Positions 13,979-28,200 of a DNA stretch of 64,000 nt are shown here, piece by piece. The DNA is taken from positions 6,654,501 through 6,718,500 of the forward strand of contig WPIO01000009.1 in the NCBI GenBank assembly GCA_009760855.2, given 5' to 3'. Positions within the stretch are counted from its first letter, which is position 1. Each line of letters begins with the position of its first letter. The notes under the pieces were generated by a model, which made no database searches, had not been told where the DNA came from, and saw only the letters and a list, made by a program, of their open reading frames with translations. Position numbers and translations under genes: made by a program. This DNA is from Cristatella mucedo. Lineage: Eukaryota; Bryozoa; Phylactolaemata; Cristatellidae.

Positions 13979-16900
13979 GTGCGTGCTTGTGTGTGTGTGT
14001 GAACGGGTGCGTGTTCGTGCGATCACGTTTGAGCTCTCGCATTCTCATGTTTAAGCTTCTGGTCTACACAGATACGCAGAAAAATATCGTTTAGAAATCT
14101 TTATGGTAAGTGGAAACCCAGTAGGGTGCTGCAAGTTCGCAGTAGTAGCGCTAGCTGTCTGCTTCGGACAGCCTTTGACTAGCAGCATGTGGCCCAAGAA
14201 TCTAGCAAGAAATAGGTGCAATGGCAGAGGCTGATGGTCGATCTAATTTCAGACGTGCACTTGCTCATTTAAGACAGTTCCCAACAATCTCTGGCTTAGC
14301 TAGGAGCAAAAAACTGTCCACTCTCCAAAATAAAACGATCCTGCAGCCCAAGTTGTCTGAACCAAGGTTCCATCATGAAGCTGGTAGGCTACTGGTTTTA
14401 GAGCTGTCAATACAGTTCAAAAAGCAGGCTTGGCCTTAAGGACCTTCTGTGCACCTATAGCTGAATTATGTAGTTACTCAGATGCCTACTTAATCGCGCC
14501 CCGGGAGCACACGCAGCAAGTCCTTAGCCGACCAGACCTCCATATGCACAGTGTGACGTTGAGTGACCTGACCACAAAAAGCTTCTGAAGAACCAAAGAG
14601 CCATGGGGATAGTGGAATTCACTTCCACAACTTTAAAGAACGACATCTACTCTCCTGCTGCCTATTACGGTAATCCCCCAGCCGCTCCGAGCAGCTACTT
14701 TCATGCTACTCGCTTTCTTGACTGCACTCCTGACTCAGCTACGCTTCTGACTTTCCGTTTGTCTCACGAGACACAGTCTGTTGGCTACCGAACCGTACGC
14801 GCGCCATAAGTCGCTTAAGACTTTGAATTAGTTATAGAAAACTCTTCTGTGTAGCACCCACTTAGTCTTTGTGGTTATGCGGAAGTTACAGACGGAGGCG
14901 CACAACACCTGCTTTTAACTGCCAGGCAGAGATGTAGGTCGAAATAGGTGAACTGTATGACTCCTGTCTCTGGTTTCGGAGGCTACCGATTCAGCCAACA
15001 GAGACAGCAACACGACATATTCAACTTTAGCACTGTGTGACTCGCTTCCCTATTCATACCTAGCCTACAGTTAAGCTTCAAGTACTTCTCTTTGAGTTGA
15101 AATAGCGAGCAGAACTCATAAGGCAACTACGGATGCTTTCATAAATATTTCCAAGCGACGATGGATGCTTTCCTATCCAAGCGACAGTAGACGCTTTCCA
15201 GAAACTTTGCTAGCAGGAGGCAGCACTTTTCGCTTTAAGACCCGGCCATTAGGCCATGTAGAGGAGACAGACTCATTGTCACCCCTGCTTTCCATGGGCA
15301 GCCGTTGACTTGGCAGGCTAGAGCAGCTATACAATTACTTTTATCGGTTGCTTGTATCTAAAAATTCATCAGAGCTCGTATACTTTGCCACTCTGTCTTG
15401 AATGCGGTGGAGTTGTGCCAAACGGGGTGGCGCTTATAGGCTGATCGACAGCCATGCTCAAAAACGCCGACGTTGCACGAAATGTTAAATAGCTGAGTAA
15501 GAGTCAAAGCACACTCTCACAAGATCGCCGCTGATTGGATTACCCACTGGGTATGCGCTCTATTTGCCTTGCATTATCCAATGCATAGACAGTGAATGAT
15601 GGCAGTGCACAGGAACAACAGAGGCAACTTGGCTCATGGAAGTACGTGCACGCATAGATGGACAATAAAAGAGACGCACTTACCATTTCAAGTCTGTCTC
15701 GACAGCATCGATGTACGCCTTTGACTCTAGTTTGCGAAGCGCTTTTTTGAGACGGCCATAGTCGAGATAGGCGGCAGCTGCTGCCGTCTGCACGTGCACC
15801 CGATCAGGCTTGATGCTCCTGACTGCCGCCAGGCATTCGCGAACGGCAGAACGGTTGATAAGCAGACGAACCGCGGCCACGAACGCTTTCACGACGTTGT
15901 CGGCTGCCTCTGACTGCGGCTGCCTGTCGAGCAGTTTGGTCAGCGTCTCCTCGGAAGGTGGCACCGAGCTGCAGGCGGCAGCGAGCAGCTGGTTCAGATT
16001 GTCGTCTGCAGCTCTTCGGCGCTCGTGCTCCGCTCGAGCCGCCTCCACGGAGCCTCGGTACTTGAGCAGGAACTGAACTTCGCCAGCTGTCAGATATCGA
16101 GACGCCTTGCAATCTATCAGCGTCCTCCAGAAGGCGTCCTCGTCAATTGGTGACATGGCACCGAAGACGCTGATGGCAGCAAGTGGCGAGATGTCCGACA
16201 CAAGACCGGCCGCTCACCGCCAGATGGAAAAGGAACTGCTCGGATTTCGAGGTCGCTCGCTCTCTATTATGTGCTTCGACGGCGTTCGCTTCCGCTGATT
16301 TGAATAGCTTTTCCTCCCGCTTCAAAGGAAATGACTGGTCGCAAAGGTGCACACAATGCGCACAGGTGGGCCTCTGCGAGACCCCTTCCCGGAAGTGCAG
16401 CAGGAGAAACAAGGAGTTTGCTCATTCTATGACACTACGACCCTCAATAATGACTTCTAAACCCAGGAAGCGGAATCACAGCAGGCGAAGAGCTGAACCA
16501 AGCTTTCGATTTAAAATTGATAATGAGTGTAATTTCAGACGGATTCATGCTGCCTTATGGCATAGCGATTTATTTGAAGCTGAAGCGTTCAAAATGTGCG
16601 AATAGCGAGATCCTAGCATTATTAGGCCAATGCCTGCAACGTATGAGCGTGTCAATATCGCTCCATTGCAAAACTTGTGGTGCTATGAAAACTCCTACAT
16701 CAAGCGGTAAAGGAAGGCAAACGAAATCTTTTCTAGCTAGACTTGTGATAAGAGGGTCAATCATCAGCAAGCAGAATTTCGGTGCAACTTGCAAATAAAC
16801 TGGTTTGGCCCAGTGGTTAAGGTGCTCGCCCCGACCAAGGTCTGGCCGAGGTCGTGGACTCGAGCCCCGTGGTATATGTAAAGTGCCTGAATAGAGATGA

Positions 16901-18966
16901 AGTTCTCGTAGGGCGAAGGGTGTGCGGGAGCAATTGGCGGTCGCTCGCTAAGCCGGTCTCAGCTGGAGAAGGAACCCCACCGTTCGGTTTCGAGCGGACA
17001 AGCCGCGCGTGTCACGCGTCAGCAGCTGTCGCCCGGTGTGTGCTGCTCGCCGTCGACAAACTGCCAGCCAAGGTACTTAACTGATCGATCGTAGTTCGAA
17101 GGGACAGGTTTTCCGAGGCCTCCCGGTGAAGAGCACCAGAAGCTTAACAGAGCAATACAGAGGCTCAACAAAACGGTACAGAGAATTTAAAGCGCAACAG
17201 GGAGGCTTTACAGACCGCCGACCCGTTGCTCAGTGCCCAGTTAAGCTGTTTTGAGCACCAGGCTTTGAGCCCTATGGGAGTAGCAGTACATCATTTCCAC
17301 TATTGAACTCCTTTAACCATCCATTGCTGATAAATAGACGTACGTACGCTATTGATAAGGAATCTGTATAGCAATGAGTTAGGGGGCTCTTTGTTTCTGT
17401 CTCGTTCTGCTACTGTCTGTATAGCTGCGTGCATAAATGCTGCACCTGCCAGTTGCTAGCCATTACTCCAATGCTCAGACGTTCGCCGGTATTCATCGGG
17501 AGTCGACTGAGACTTGACTGCTATGAGCGCGGTGTTTTCGGCTTTGTTCAACCCAGACGCGGAAGACGCCCTGACACACCCGGATGTTACTCTTGCCACT
17601 ACTTCTAAATGCTAGCAAGGGATGGCTCTTGTGACTCTACAGAGAAGCATTTTCTTGCTATCTCTCTTGCGTCTTCCCCCAACCGCACACTTTGCAAGGG
17701 TTGCCCTGCTGCTATCCATTGCAATCAAACGATTCGTAATGGAGAAGCAACTTGCTTCTCCTCCAATGCAGTCGCAGCCTCAAGCTGCATCGAGTCTAAG
17801 TCGGAGCTGGCGGAGCACAGCCGAACCGACTCAAACGCGCTAGCTCGCCGATGGGACTCGATAGCTTCTCACAGCGCATGCGCGACAGCGACCCGGCGAC
17901 GACGCCAGGCAAACGCTTTGCGATTGCCCAAAGTCGATCGTTCCGACTGTGGCGTGTTCGCGCCGCTGCTCACGAGGCACTCGTTGCAGCTGCCTCCATC
18001 CAGCAAAGCAGAGCAAGCCATAAATCCACTGGAAGCACTAGTCTGGTGCATCCTGGGCCGAGTGCCCGCGACTTGACTCACCTGGTCAGGTCAGGCAGGC
18101 CGTCGCTGTCCCGCGAGATGGGGATTAGCTGCGCTGGCTAGTTCGCCTCCTCGTGAGAGAGTGGCGACCGGTGTTTCAGCAGCTCCCTAGCAGACGGCTG
18201 GCGCTCGGCTGCAGCTGCTCTTAGCTAATGCACGCTGCAGCCGTTCTCAGCGGGCTTTTCCAGTACGGCCATTCTGTTTAATTAATGACCGTGCCGGTTC
18301 GCCACGGGTCGGCGTGTTTTCACTGCCAGCGAAGCGAACAATTACAATTCAGTTCAAGCTGGCCAATTAGTGTTAGCTCTTTCGCAGCGCTCCGGGTCCT
18401 GTCGGGCAACCCCATACCAGTCTCTTAGCTGCCGCCAAGGCTAACAGACGCATTGTTGCTGCAGCCAAGCGAACCGCATCACCAAAAGCTGCAGTGGCCC
18501 AACGAAGTCCACGTCGGGAGTGCAGCATACCTCAGAGAACGACGGCCTAACCTGCCTGGCAACGACGTCAACCACCGCAGGGGCTCTGTCGGTAGCTGCT
18601 GAATCATGTGCTCGAGGTGGCGTCTGAGGAAATCGTTCGCAAGCTGGCCGGTCGAGCAAATCTTTCAGTAGTTGGGAATACGCCAATAATTCTGATTCAT
18701 CTCTTAGGCACATGCATGTTTGAGTTGCACGTCAACGTGGCGGTCCTGTGAGGTTTTCATTTACAGGTATGTACATATATTCAAGGCGACTTAACTTTAT
18801 CCATACATACGCGCAGTATATACAGGTACATTTATGTATTCAGTGCGTATGCCTGTATATACAGGACGTATCTATGGATATAGTTGTCACTTACGCGGCA
18901 ACTTCACTTTGTAAAGTTACAGATACTCTGTACATACACACATAGTTTGTAAAGAGTATCTTGGAA

Positions 18967-18997
<31 letters not shown>

Positions 18998-19077
18998 CGC
19001 GCGCGAGCTCCAGAACACAATCAGGGCTGTATAAACAGATATATATGCATACATCTATAAATAGTATGTATATACAA

Positions 19078-19121
<44 letters not shown>

Positions 19122-22100
19122 TTGTATATACATACTATTTATAGATGTATGCATATATATCTGTATATACAGCCCTAATTGTGTTCTGGAGCTCGCGTGC
19201 GTGCGTGCGTGTGTGTGTGTAAGTGTGTGTGTGTCTGTCTGTCTGTCTGTCTGTGTATGTGTGTGCGTAGAACTGGGTCTTACCCCGGTACAAGGTGCTC
19301 TTACTTCATGACCCAGGTAGTGGCGCTTCGACCTGTAGGAGGCAATTCATTTTTGTCGCTGTAGATTACCACTGATAACGCCCTCCAGCCGATGTTTAAA
19401 TGATACCGTTGAATCAGCTGGCCTTCTCTTTTTACGGCATACATGTTTCTCCGTCCAGAACCTCATAAAGACCAAGCGTCAGTCACATACGGGAACTAAC
19501 CGTCTTTATCTCGTGCAATAACCAAGAAGTGTCGCGGAGTAGCGAGAAAAGTGTGTGCGGATGCATGTGTGTAACGTAGAAGTGGCGCAGAAAGCGTCGC
19601 TCGTGGATTTGTAAATCAGTGGAAAATGAACAATCGTGAGAATTGTTTTGTTTTAAAGACTATTATAGCGGGCATGTTTAGCACCAACATATGTGGTTTG
19701 GTGCCACTTTTCGGCAGCCTTGCCGATACGAGGAGTTACAATAGAATAGCCTTTACAAAACAGGTGAGTTTGCTAAGATATTGAGCTACCATTGTTGTAG
19801 TTAGTCCCTAATCCTAGATGCCTATCGCTATGGACGTGATGTTCTGAATAGAATCTACAAACTTCTGGTAGTAGGAACCCTAGCTACGAGTAATCATCGA
19901 TAGTCGCACTATGGTGCCTCCTATAAGTGCGAAAACCCACATTTTTGGTTTTTTATTAGGATGACTCTCATTATATTTCAAGATGGGCGGGGCGGTCTAT
20001 ACCTAGGATGTAATGCATGACTTGAGGTTACTGATCGCTTAAGTTGATTTTGATAGCTCTAGTGATTCATGTGGAATAATGTCTGCGTCACAGAAGTGTC
20101 AGCCGAAGCCACGGACCTGTCCAACCTTCGATGAATAGAAAACTATTGATGTAGAGCAGCAACAAAACTAGAACAAACCCACCTGGAATCCCACAGGTGA
20201 CGAAGAATATGCACTATTAGGCTTGACCACCAGAGGACACGGCCTTAAAACGGTCAAACACTAAGATTCAAACCCTGCGACAGCCTTGTAAGGGAAATCG
20301 ACCATTGCTTTCAACCGCTCGCGCATCTAGGATCCTCCTTCTCTCAGCCGATCGAGTGGAATATCTAGGATCATGCCCTCAGCCGCGAGTACAGAATTCA
20401 GGATGGTGTCGAACGCTGCAGATTGAGCCGAACTTGAAACGGTGGCGTTACCGACTCTAAGGCTACCTAGATGTCATTAGTCGCTAGGACGAGAGCAGTT
20501 TTTGGAGAATGATCTCATTTGAATCAAGTCTATAGTTTTCCTGAAAACTCATTCTTGAATGGCTCTTTAGAAACATTTTTGCGAGCTAATGTGACGAAGA
20601 AAGGAGACGGGACACAAAGATAATAAGGGGAATCTTGCAACCTAATGCCTAAGCCAGTAAGGCGTCTGTGGAGCGGTAGTGGATCAGAAGGGCGTCGCAA
20701 CGAATCTTCCATCCAACGAATGAAGCATTGCAAACCTTAGTTGTAGCTGGGCTAGTTTCTTCCGCAAATAAAGGAAAAAGAGGGATCGCTGCAGGGTCCG
20801 CAGGTGGCACAATCTTTCATATGGCCTAGATCACTGTACTGAGATCTTCCGAGAAAACCTTGGGCATTTTCCTTACGAATTGTGCAGGCTTAAGCTCACC
20901 ACGTGCATCAGGCAGCGGTGACCTTATGGAGGTATACATCGGTACAATTTTGTCAAAATAGAAGGCACAAACGTTTTCCTACTACATTGTCAACAGCCGG
21001 TAGTGGACTGCGCGGCTTTACTATACGAATAGTTCACAGATTTCTAAATTTCTGTTGCAAATCTTACCAGCAAGAATGCAATTTGTGAGCGAGAAGCAAA
21101 GCCCTGCCATTTCCGAGGTTTTAACCGGGATGCGAATTTAGCCATTAGATCGGGCAAGAGCCGCGTCTGTGTCATTCTTTTTGAAGCGTAACGCGCTTTT
21201 CAGGGTGCTAGTTTTGAGCTTTTAAAGAGCAAAAAGGCATACCTTTGGTTTCGCTGGTTTCAATGAAGATCTCAAACCACAAGCTTGGAGCTTAATTGAT
21301 GGCCAACGGACTAAACTTATAGAACAAAGAGTGCGAAGGATATCTAGAGCTAAATGAGGAGAACGAAAGGGACATAACAGCGAACGATGACTTGAAAAAA
21401 GTCGTGGCAGCGAAATGCTCATCGGCAACTTAAATGGCAAGAAAACAAAATTATGATTAATTTACGGCATTATGAGCTACAGATAAACCAATTCTTCGTG
21501 TACCATTTTCACATCTAATATTGGTTGATTTTCTGCGGTAGTTGTTTATAGAAATAGCTTTAAATCTCTTTTTGTGCACTGTACATTTGTTCTTTATAGC
21601 TTTTTTCATTAAGGTGGTGCTCGTTTGTAGTGAGACTATTAATTCCTTCATAATGAGTGTGCATCAGTATCAATGTTTTCTCAGCGAGCTGTAACACGAG
21701 TAGCCCTCTTGTTGACATACCGGTGGAGCTGTTTGGTCTGAATCGCAGTCTCTCACATCAACTGGTCTTGCTCGTGAAGCCAGTTGGGAGTGACTTGCGT
21801 TTTGCAGCTTTCGATGTGCCCCCAAATAGTCTAGGGTAATGAAGGTAATGAATGTATGTATCTAGGTTATGAGGTAATGAAGGGAGACCCTTCATTGGAG
21901 TATGCAGCTGGAAGCAGCTGGAAATATTCCGTGGTTTCTTTTTTGTCATTAATGGTACGAAATAGATTCAAGTGAGTTTCTTCGCCATCGACACTTACGG
22001 CACTCCCCTTGCAGCAAATGTAAAGCGCCTAGAGAGAGTGATTGAGTTCTCTGAGGGCGCTTTATCAAGTTCATTATTATTATTAGTAGTAGTAGTACAA

Positions 22101-25100
22101 ATAGATTATAGATGCTCACCGTACAAACCTGCTACAATATTCGCTATATTTTGGTTGAGACCTTGCTATCACAGTTTCTTATAGAAAGTCCTCGGAGCAC
22201 ACGATCTTTCGCTTACGAAAGCGAGTGAATACAGCGCAAGCCCAACCTGCTCAGCATTGCGGCTTTCTGGCTGACTCCTGTGTCGCCTGGCGTCCGGTTG
22301 ACAGGAGGCCTGCCTGTCGAAAAGCTTTTAATCTGCCTGGCCTATCGAGCGGTCATGTCACCATTACTTAGTCGCCCGGTGGTCTTCGTTCTTCAAGCGT
22401 GTAAAGAAGAATGCCTAAATTTCATCTGAGGTGGAGTGTGCCCGAAACGTTTTTGCAAAATAGTCTCGACAAAATAGTCGCGCCACGAGTGCTGCAGAGT
22501 GATTACAAATGCCCTCTGCTAAGTTCGCGACCGGAGCAGAGAGTTTCGGGTCTCGCTCGCCACTGCGGGTCTCTTTAAATGGTCAACGCAGACGCCAGCG
22601 TCAGTTTCGTCGTACCCGGTCGGCTTGGTTCTAGGCGCATTCGCCGGCCATGCACGCAGCTTTCGCTGCCCTCGCTGCTTTCGGGATGCGGTGGTTTCTG
22701 TCACGCGGGTTTGCCCTGTCAGCGGTAGGCGCTCCAGAGAATGTTCTTATTTCGCTTTGCTTATTGAACTCGTGGAAAGCGACAGCAGCTCCAATGGCAA
22801 ATAGGCGGCCACCTTGCCGGTTGCAGGCTCTTGCGTTCGCTCTGCGACGCTGCCTGAGTAAAGCAGGGCGGAATAGCGACACACTCTCCGAGCGAGCCAA
22901 TCCGAAGCGGTGACTCACTGCATCGCTGCTCCATTGTTTTCCGGCCAAGGTCCCGCACCAGCCACGAGTCTGCCGATAGAGGCACGCTTGCTCGGGCTTT
23001 GTCGAGCCGTGGCAGCCAGCCACGTGACGTTTGCCGACTGGCCGGCTGGCAGGCGCAACTCTTGCGCAAGCTTGTTGCATCACGAGTTGCTCGAGGAAGC
23101 GGCGGCGGGGAGGGGGGGACTATTCGCGGCTGCGATTGGCAGCCGTTCGCCTGTGCGACGGACTGTCTGACATTGTCGCGAGGGAGCGAGGCTCTGCAGC
23201 TTCGCTGCCACCGTTCGCTTCTCTCCGCCGTACGTACGTCAAGGCCGGCACGGCGCGGCCGGCGTGGCTTCGCCGATTCGTAGGGCATTTGCGGGCGCAG
23301 ACGCGCCGGCCGAAGACTGGCATCGAGGCGGCGAGGTTAAGCTCGCCCTTGCCGCCAGTCCGCGGGTAAGCCGATCGGCGAGATGATTTGAGAAAACCTG
23401 TCTAGTGCGGAATTCGCACAGCATCTCGAGTCGAAACTTCAGTTGAGCCCTCGAACGCCAAATCACTCGCTGGCTTTGCACGCCGTCAGATAACTGCAGC
23501 ACGCAGCAGCAGTCATTAATAGTCCCGAGGGTTTTCGCGAGAAATGCTCCGCCCGGTGGTCGGGCGATCCAGAGTAGGCGATGGCTATTTGGACTTGTCT
23601 GAAGCGGAATGGCGCCGCCGCAAAATCGCCTGGAATCGTTGGAATACCTCTCGGTGGCAGGTGCAGCAAAGCAGCAGCGATCACCTGGCTCCTCAAGAGG
23701 TGCGGCTCGTCTTGGCACGTCATTGGTGCCTTCGAGGCCTCGAAGCCTGCCCACGTGGCAGGCCAGCAGAACGCAGAAGTTTTCATATATCATTATGAGC
23801 CGAAATATCAAGCGTGATAATTGTGCGGACGACGGAGCAACGTTGGATATTATGGTGACCAGCAAGAAAACTACTCTTCAATAATTCTAGAATTTTGCAC
23901 GCGTGAAGAGAAACAGGGAAAGAAAAAAGGGAGAAATTAACGATGCAGACAAATGTTGCAGATTACTCAAAACCCAAGGAAAAAATTAAAAGCCCAGCAG
24001 TGGTCATGACGCCTACGAAGAAGTTGAATAAAGATGGCTCTTGCGAAATCAATTTTGTCTCAAAGCTAGGCGTCTTGTCATGTGGAACGCCTTTCGCGTG
24101 GTCCGCAGCAGCATTAATGCAAGGTGAAACTCAGAACTCGCTGCCACGTGACTAATATTGGACCTAGTTGGTCGAAGCCCGATAAAAAACAGCACCGAAC
24201 GCACTTCGCTAGTCAATCAATAACAAGTAACAGTCGTTTGCATGGGCAACACGAGATATGCTGAAAGAGCCGATTTTGAGTGGTAAGCTTTCAATTTACG
24301 AACCACACTTGGTTTGCTCATAACTAGTAGCTATTCTATTGTCATTTAATTTAAGAAAGTTTGCTGCCATCCATGTGCGGATGACAGCCGTACATGCAAC
24401 GAGGGAATTGAGAGAGCTCGTCGTGTTGAAGGGCTGAGAGGGATCAAAACTATTGTACAACTAAGTTCTCAGATGCCACCATACACATGTATTATTATTA
24501 TTGTAATTAGGAATTTTGGAAGATCTGTCAGACAGTCGAGGTTAGTCTGTACACATATTTCAAAAACTGTAGCGTATTCAAATGCTAGCGTGGTTCACAT
24601 TCGGCATTCAGACAGGAGTTTGCCAGAGAAAAGGTATCTGATGAGAAAAGGTATTTGATGATTCAATAGATAGTTTAAGGGTCTTGCAATAATCCCAAAG
24701 GGGCAGCCCATTTATTAGTTAATTGCTTGCTTTTGTCTCCTTTGATAGTCACACGGTGCTATTACTCATTTACAGAGAAAGAGGCAGCTGGAAAACTCAA
24801 TTGAAAAGATGAAACTCAAACTCTGCAGCAGCAAAAAAATCAGTCATTACTACGAGGCCGTGCAGAAGCTACTCGTCAATGTAAGCAAGCCTACTACTTC
24901 CTATGCTCCACCGTACTCTTCTCTATTAACCCGACTAGCTGGCTAGCGTTTGCCAGTCTGTCTGTTTTCAATCTATCTTTCCCTCTCTATCTCTCTCTGT
25001 GTCCCTTTTTCTCTCTGTCTCTCTTTCTCTCTGCGTCTCTCTGTCTCTGTCTGTCTCTTTCTGTCTGTCTCCGTCTCTGTCTGTCTCTGTGCCTCTCTGT

Positions 25101-25177
25101 CTCTGTCTCTATCTCTGTCTCAGTTTCTCTCTCTGTCTCTCTGCAAACAAACCTGCATGTGCACCATGCTTTTGCAT

Positions 25178-25222
<45 letters not shown>

Positions 25223-28200
25223 TATTTATTTATTTTTATTTATTTCTATATATATTTAGTACATGTATATACAGGTATATTGACTCATGATGTGTATGTT
25301 TTAGCGTTCACACAGCTGCTAGATGCATATTGAGTCCCTCTGTCGACCGCCGAATCACGCTGCCGCTTAAAAATAGTAACGGTCAACTTCATTAAAGCGA
25401 CTTTTTTGAGTGGCATTCACGCTGGCGATGAGAGAAATATTGATACTGACTTGGTTTATTGTCATAATTAGGAGTCGGTGATGCACTCTGCCCGGCTCGA
25501 CTTCCTGGAGCACGCAGTGACTGAGCACCGGAGCATGCTTGATGAGGTCAAAGACCAACGTGCAGACTCGTTTTCGATGACGGAAGCCACAATCGTGAGT
25601 TCATTTTGATGGCTAGCGTGGGTAGCCAGGAATTATTCACTCGCTGTACCAACATGAAATGCAATTCACACAGCTAGTATTTAAAAGCTTGCTTGTGATT
25701 AATAAAACTTTTGAATTTAATCGCTCGTAAAAAATATGTCCCGACGCTTTTCTTAAAGAAACGAAAGCTCCTAAAGGGCTCTGACTTGGTGATGCAGAGG
25801 TATTTTGTATTGCACCCAAATCTCCATCTTGTCCGCCTCAATAGTCAAACTCCTCTGTCAAGCCTATAATCCTTCACGCCACTTTTACGTTCGCCGGCAT
25901 TCAGAAAGCCCCGAAGAATACGACGTAAGTCACGTGATCTTTGAATTAGTAGCAATTCTGTTCATTCGCGTCGGAGCCAACTGAGGCTAAAAAATCAAAA
26001 TCGGAATTTGCGTGTAGACTACATAAACTTCAGCTGCCTGTGTCTGAAGAACGATCCTACATTTTTATCTTATGGGGTTTCATTTGTCTGTTCGGTATGC
26101 TGCCACTAGGCATGCTCTTGTGCTCACCGTACCACTCAGCCTTAGGTGGTTTTGTATTGACGCGAATCAAAACCAACTTCCCATTATTCTAGTCACAGTG
26201 CAGTTATTACAAAAAAGGACAATGAAAGTTGATACAATATGTAATTAAAAAGAGCATGCAGACAACGTCGCTATTTTCACAAAGACCGTGCGGTTACCTC
26301 GCGAATCAATGTGGCGAACCTCCCTGACATCTCCTACAATTGACCTGGTAAGATCGCTACAGCAACGTTCGTCTATACATTAGAACGCCCTGCTCGGGGG
26401 ACTATGAATAGAAGACAATATGCGGATTCGAAGCGAATGAGACGATCTGATAAGAGCTTGCAATGATATCGCTAATGTCTTCCCTCTCTTTATAAAATGT
26501 GCCCGGTTGGTGGACTTCGTCCTATTCTACCCAAAGCCTACTAAGCAGTGCTGTCTGGCGAGCGGTCTTACCGGCTTAAACCTACCGGCCCCATTTACAT
26601 AACGAGAGTGGAAGATCCGTAGGTGCCACTACTTCCGCCTACTGTTGGCAATAAATAACTGCCTGTTGCCTGAACCCACCACCCGGGTCGTGAAGGACGA
26701 GCACCTAACGCCTAGGCTTAAATCCGGGTAAAGGTAGTGGCTATACATTCTAGCTGTTCTAACTCTAGTCGGCGTATGCTGGGTGTAGCTCGGTACCAGC
26801 GGTCCGCCGCTTCGACCGCTTTCGCTAGGCGCGAGCGACGGAACGACGAAAACCTTGTACCGGTATTGCTTTCAGAAAGACCTGAAGAATGCCCACTCGC
26901 TGTTCGTTGAAAACAAAAGAGCTCGCGAGGCCAGCATCGCCAACACGAGGCGAGAAGCAGAGAAAGCCAACGTGGGGCTGAAAGGTTGCCTCAAGGTGAC
27001 TCTGGTAAGATCGCCTGCACGCAACTGCGGCGGGAGGGGGGCTGCTTGCTGCAGCAGCCCCTCCCCCACCGCCGCCGCCATCCCACCGCACGAGCTTTCT
27101 TCAGTGGGGCTGGGGCATCGGTTACTCGCACGTGCTACCCGGCACCACCGCCACCTTGCCGCTACCCCTACCTCTGGCAGCCGTTGTTGGCGCCTCGCAG
27201 CGCATTGTTAAATTGATAATCCCAATCCAGCGACCACGTAGGGGACTGGTCAGAAAAGCCTGGCGTGGTCCAGCCAAGAGAGAACCGGGCAGCTAGATAG
27301 ATATATATATAATTCATTTATATAGCGCCCCAAGAAAACTTAATATCTATTCAGGCGCTTCACATATGCCTCGGGGCTCGAGCCCACGACCTCAGTCAGA
27401 CCTTGGTAGGGGCGAGCACCTTAACCGCTAGACCAAACCAGCTCGTTGGCAAGCTATACTGTTGTAACCGGGTTCCAGGGGTCAGAGGCTAATTCCCGCC
27501 ATACTCCGGCCACGCTGCCGCTCGCCATGCCGCCGAGCTAGGGTAAGACGAGCGGCCGTCAGGTTAAACATCTTTATAACGCATGCGCCAACAACAACAG
27601 GTGAACTAAACAAGTCTACAGGGAGGGTCCTATACATGGTACACTACGGGGGCGCAAGACGACGCAGCAAGCGCGAACAAACGTGTTAGTTGGGGTCAGT
27701 CGGCTTCTGCGGTCCTGTCGTTGTACCGACTCCGAATCCAACAGTACGAGCGTACGCCGTCCAAAACCCGGCTGGCTGAGTAACTGCTGGCTAGTCCGAG
27801 TCGACAACTACCACAGTCGTAAGCTTCCACCGAAAGACGCCAACACACGGGGGGGGGGTCACGAACACGCTACACGGGGAAAGCGGAATAAAAACAAGTC
27901 AACAACGAGCGAGCTATCCAGCTCCGCTCGGGCCTTGGGTACTCGTTCCCTTGCGTGCGTGGCAGCATCGCCGGAGCACGTCTGCACGAATCCAGGTGCA
28001 TAACTCGGCGAGACCGGGAGCCTCCAACACCACGACTTACTTGGCCAACTTCCCGTACCCAAGAGCCCCGGTGACCTCACGTCACCGCATACATCCGGCC
28101 ATGCCGTAGGGTCCGACCCCGGCCTAGCCGGTGACCCTAACCATCACTATAGCCGTCCGGTCCCTGTCAACCGAACCCAGCCTGGGTACACTGTAGCAAA

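Noticed and set aside
23239-23865. Minus-strand 208-codon frame
   Set aside because: GC-rich DNA with few stops, no recognisable domain, no splice context.
25840-25925. Possible cassette exon ending CGAAGAATACGAC|GTAAGT
   Set aside because: Including it breaks the phase of the neighbouring coiled-coil exons, which join in frame without it.
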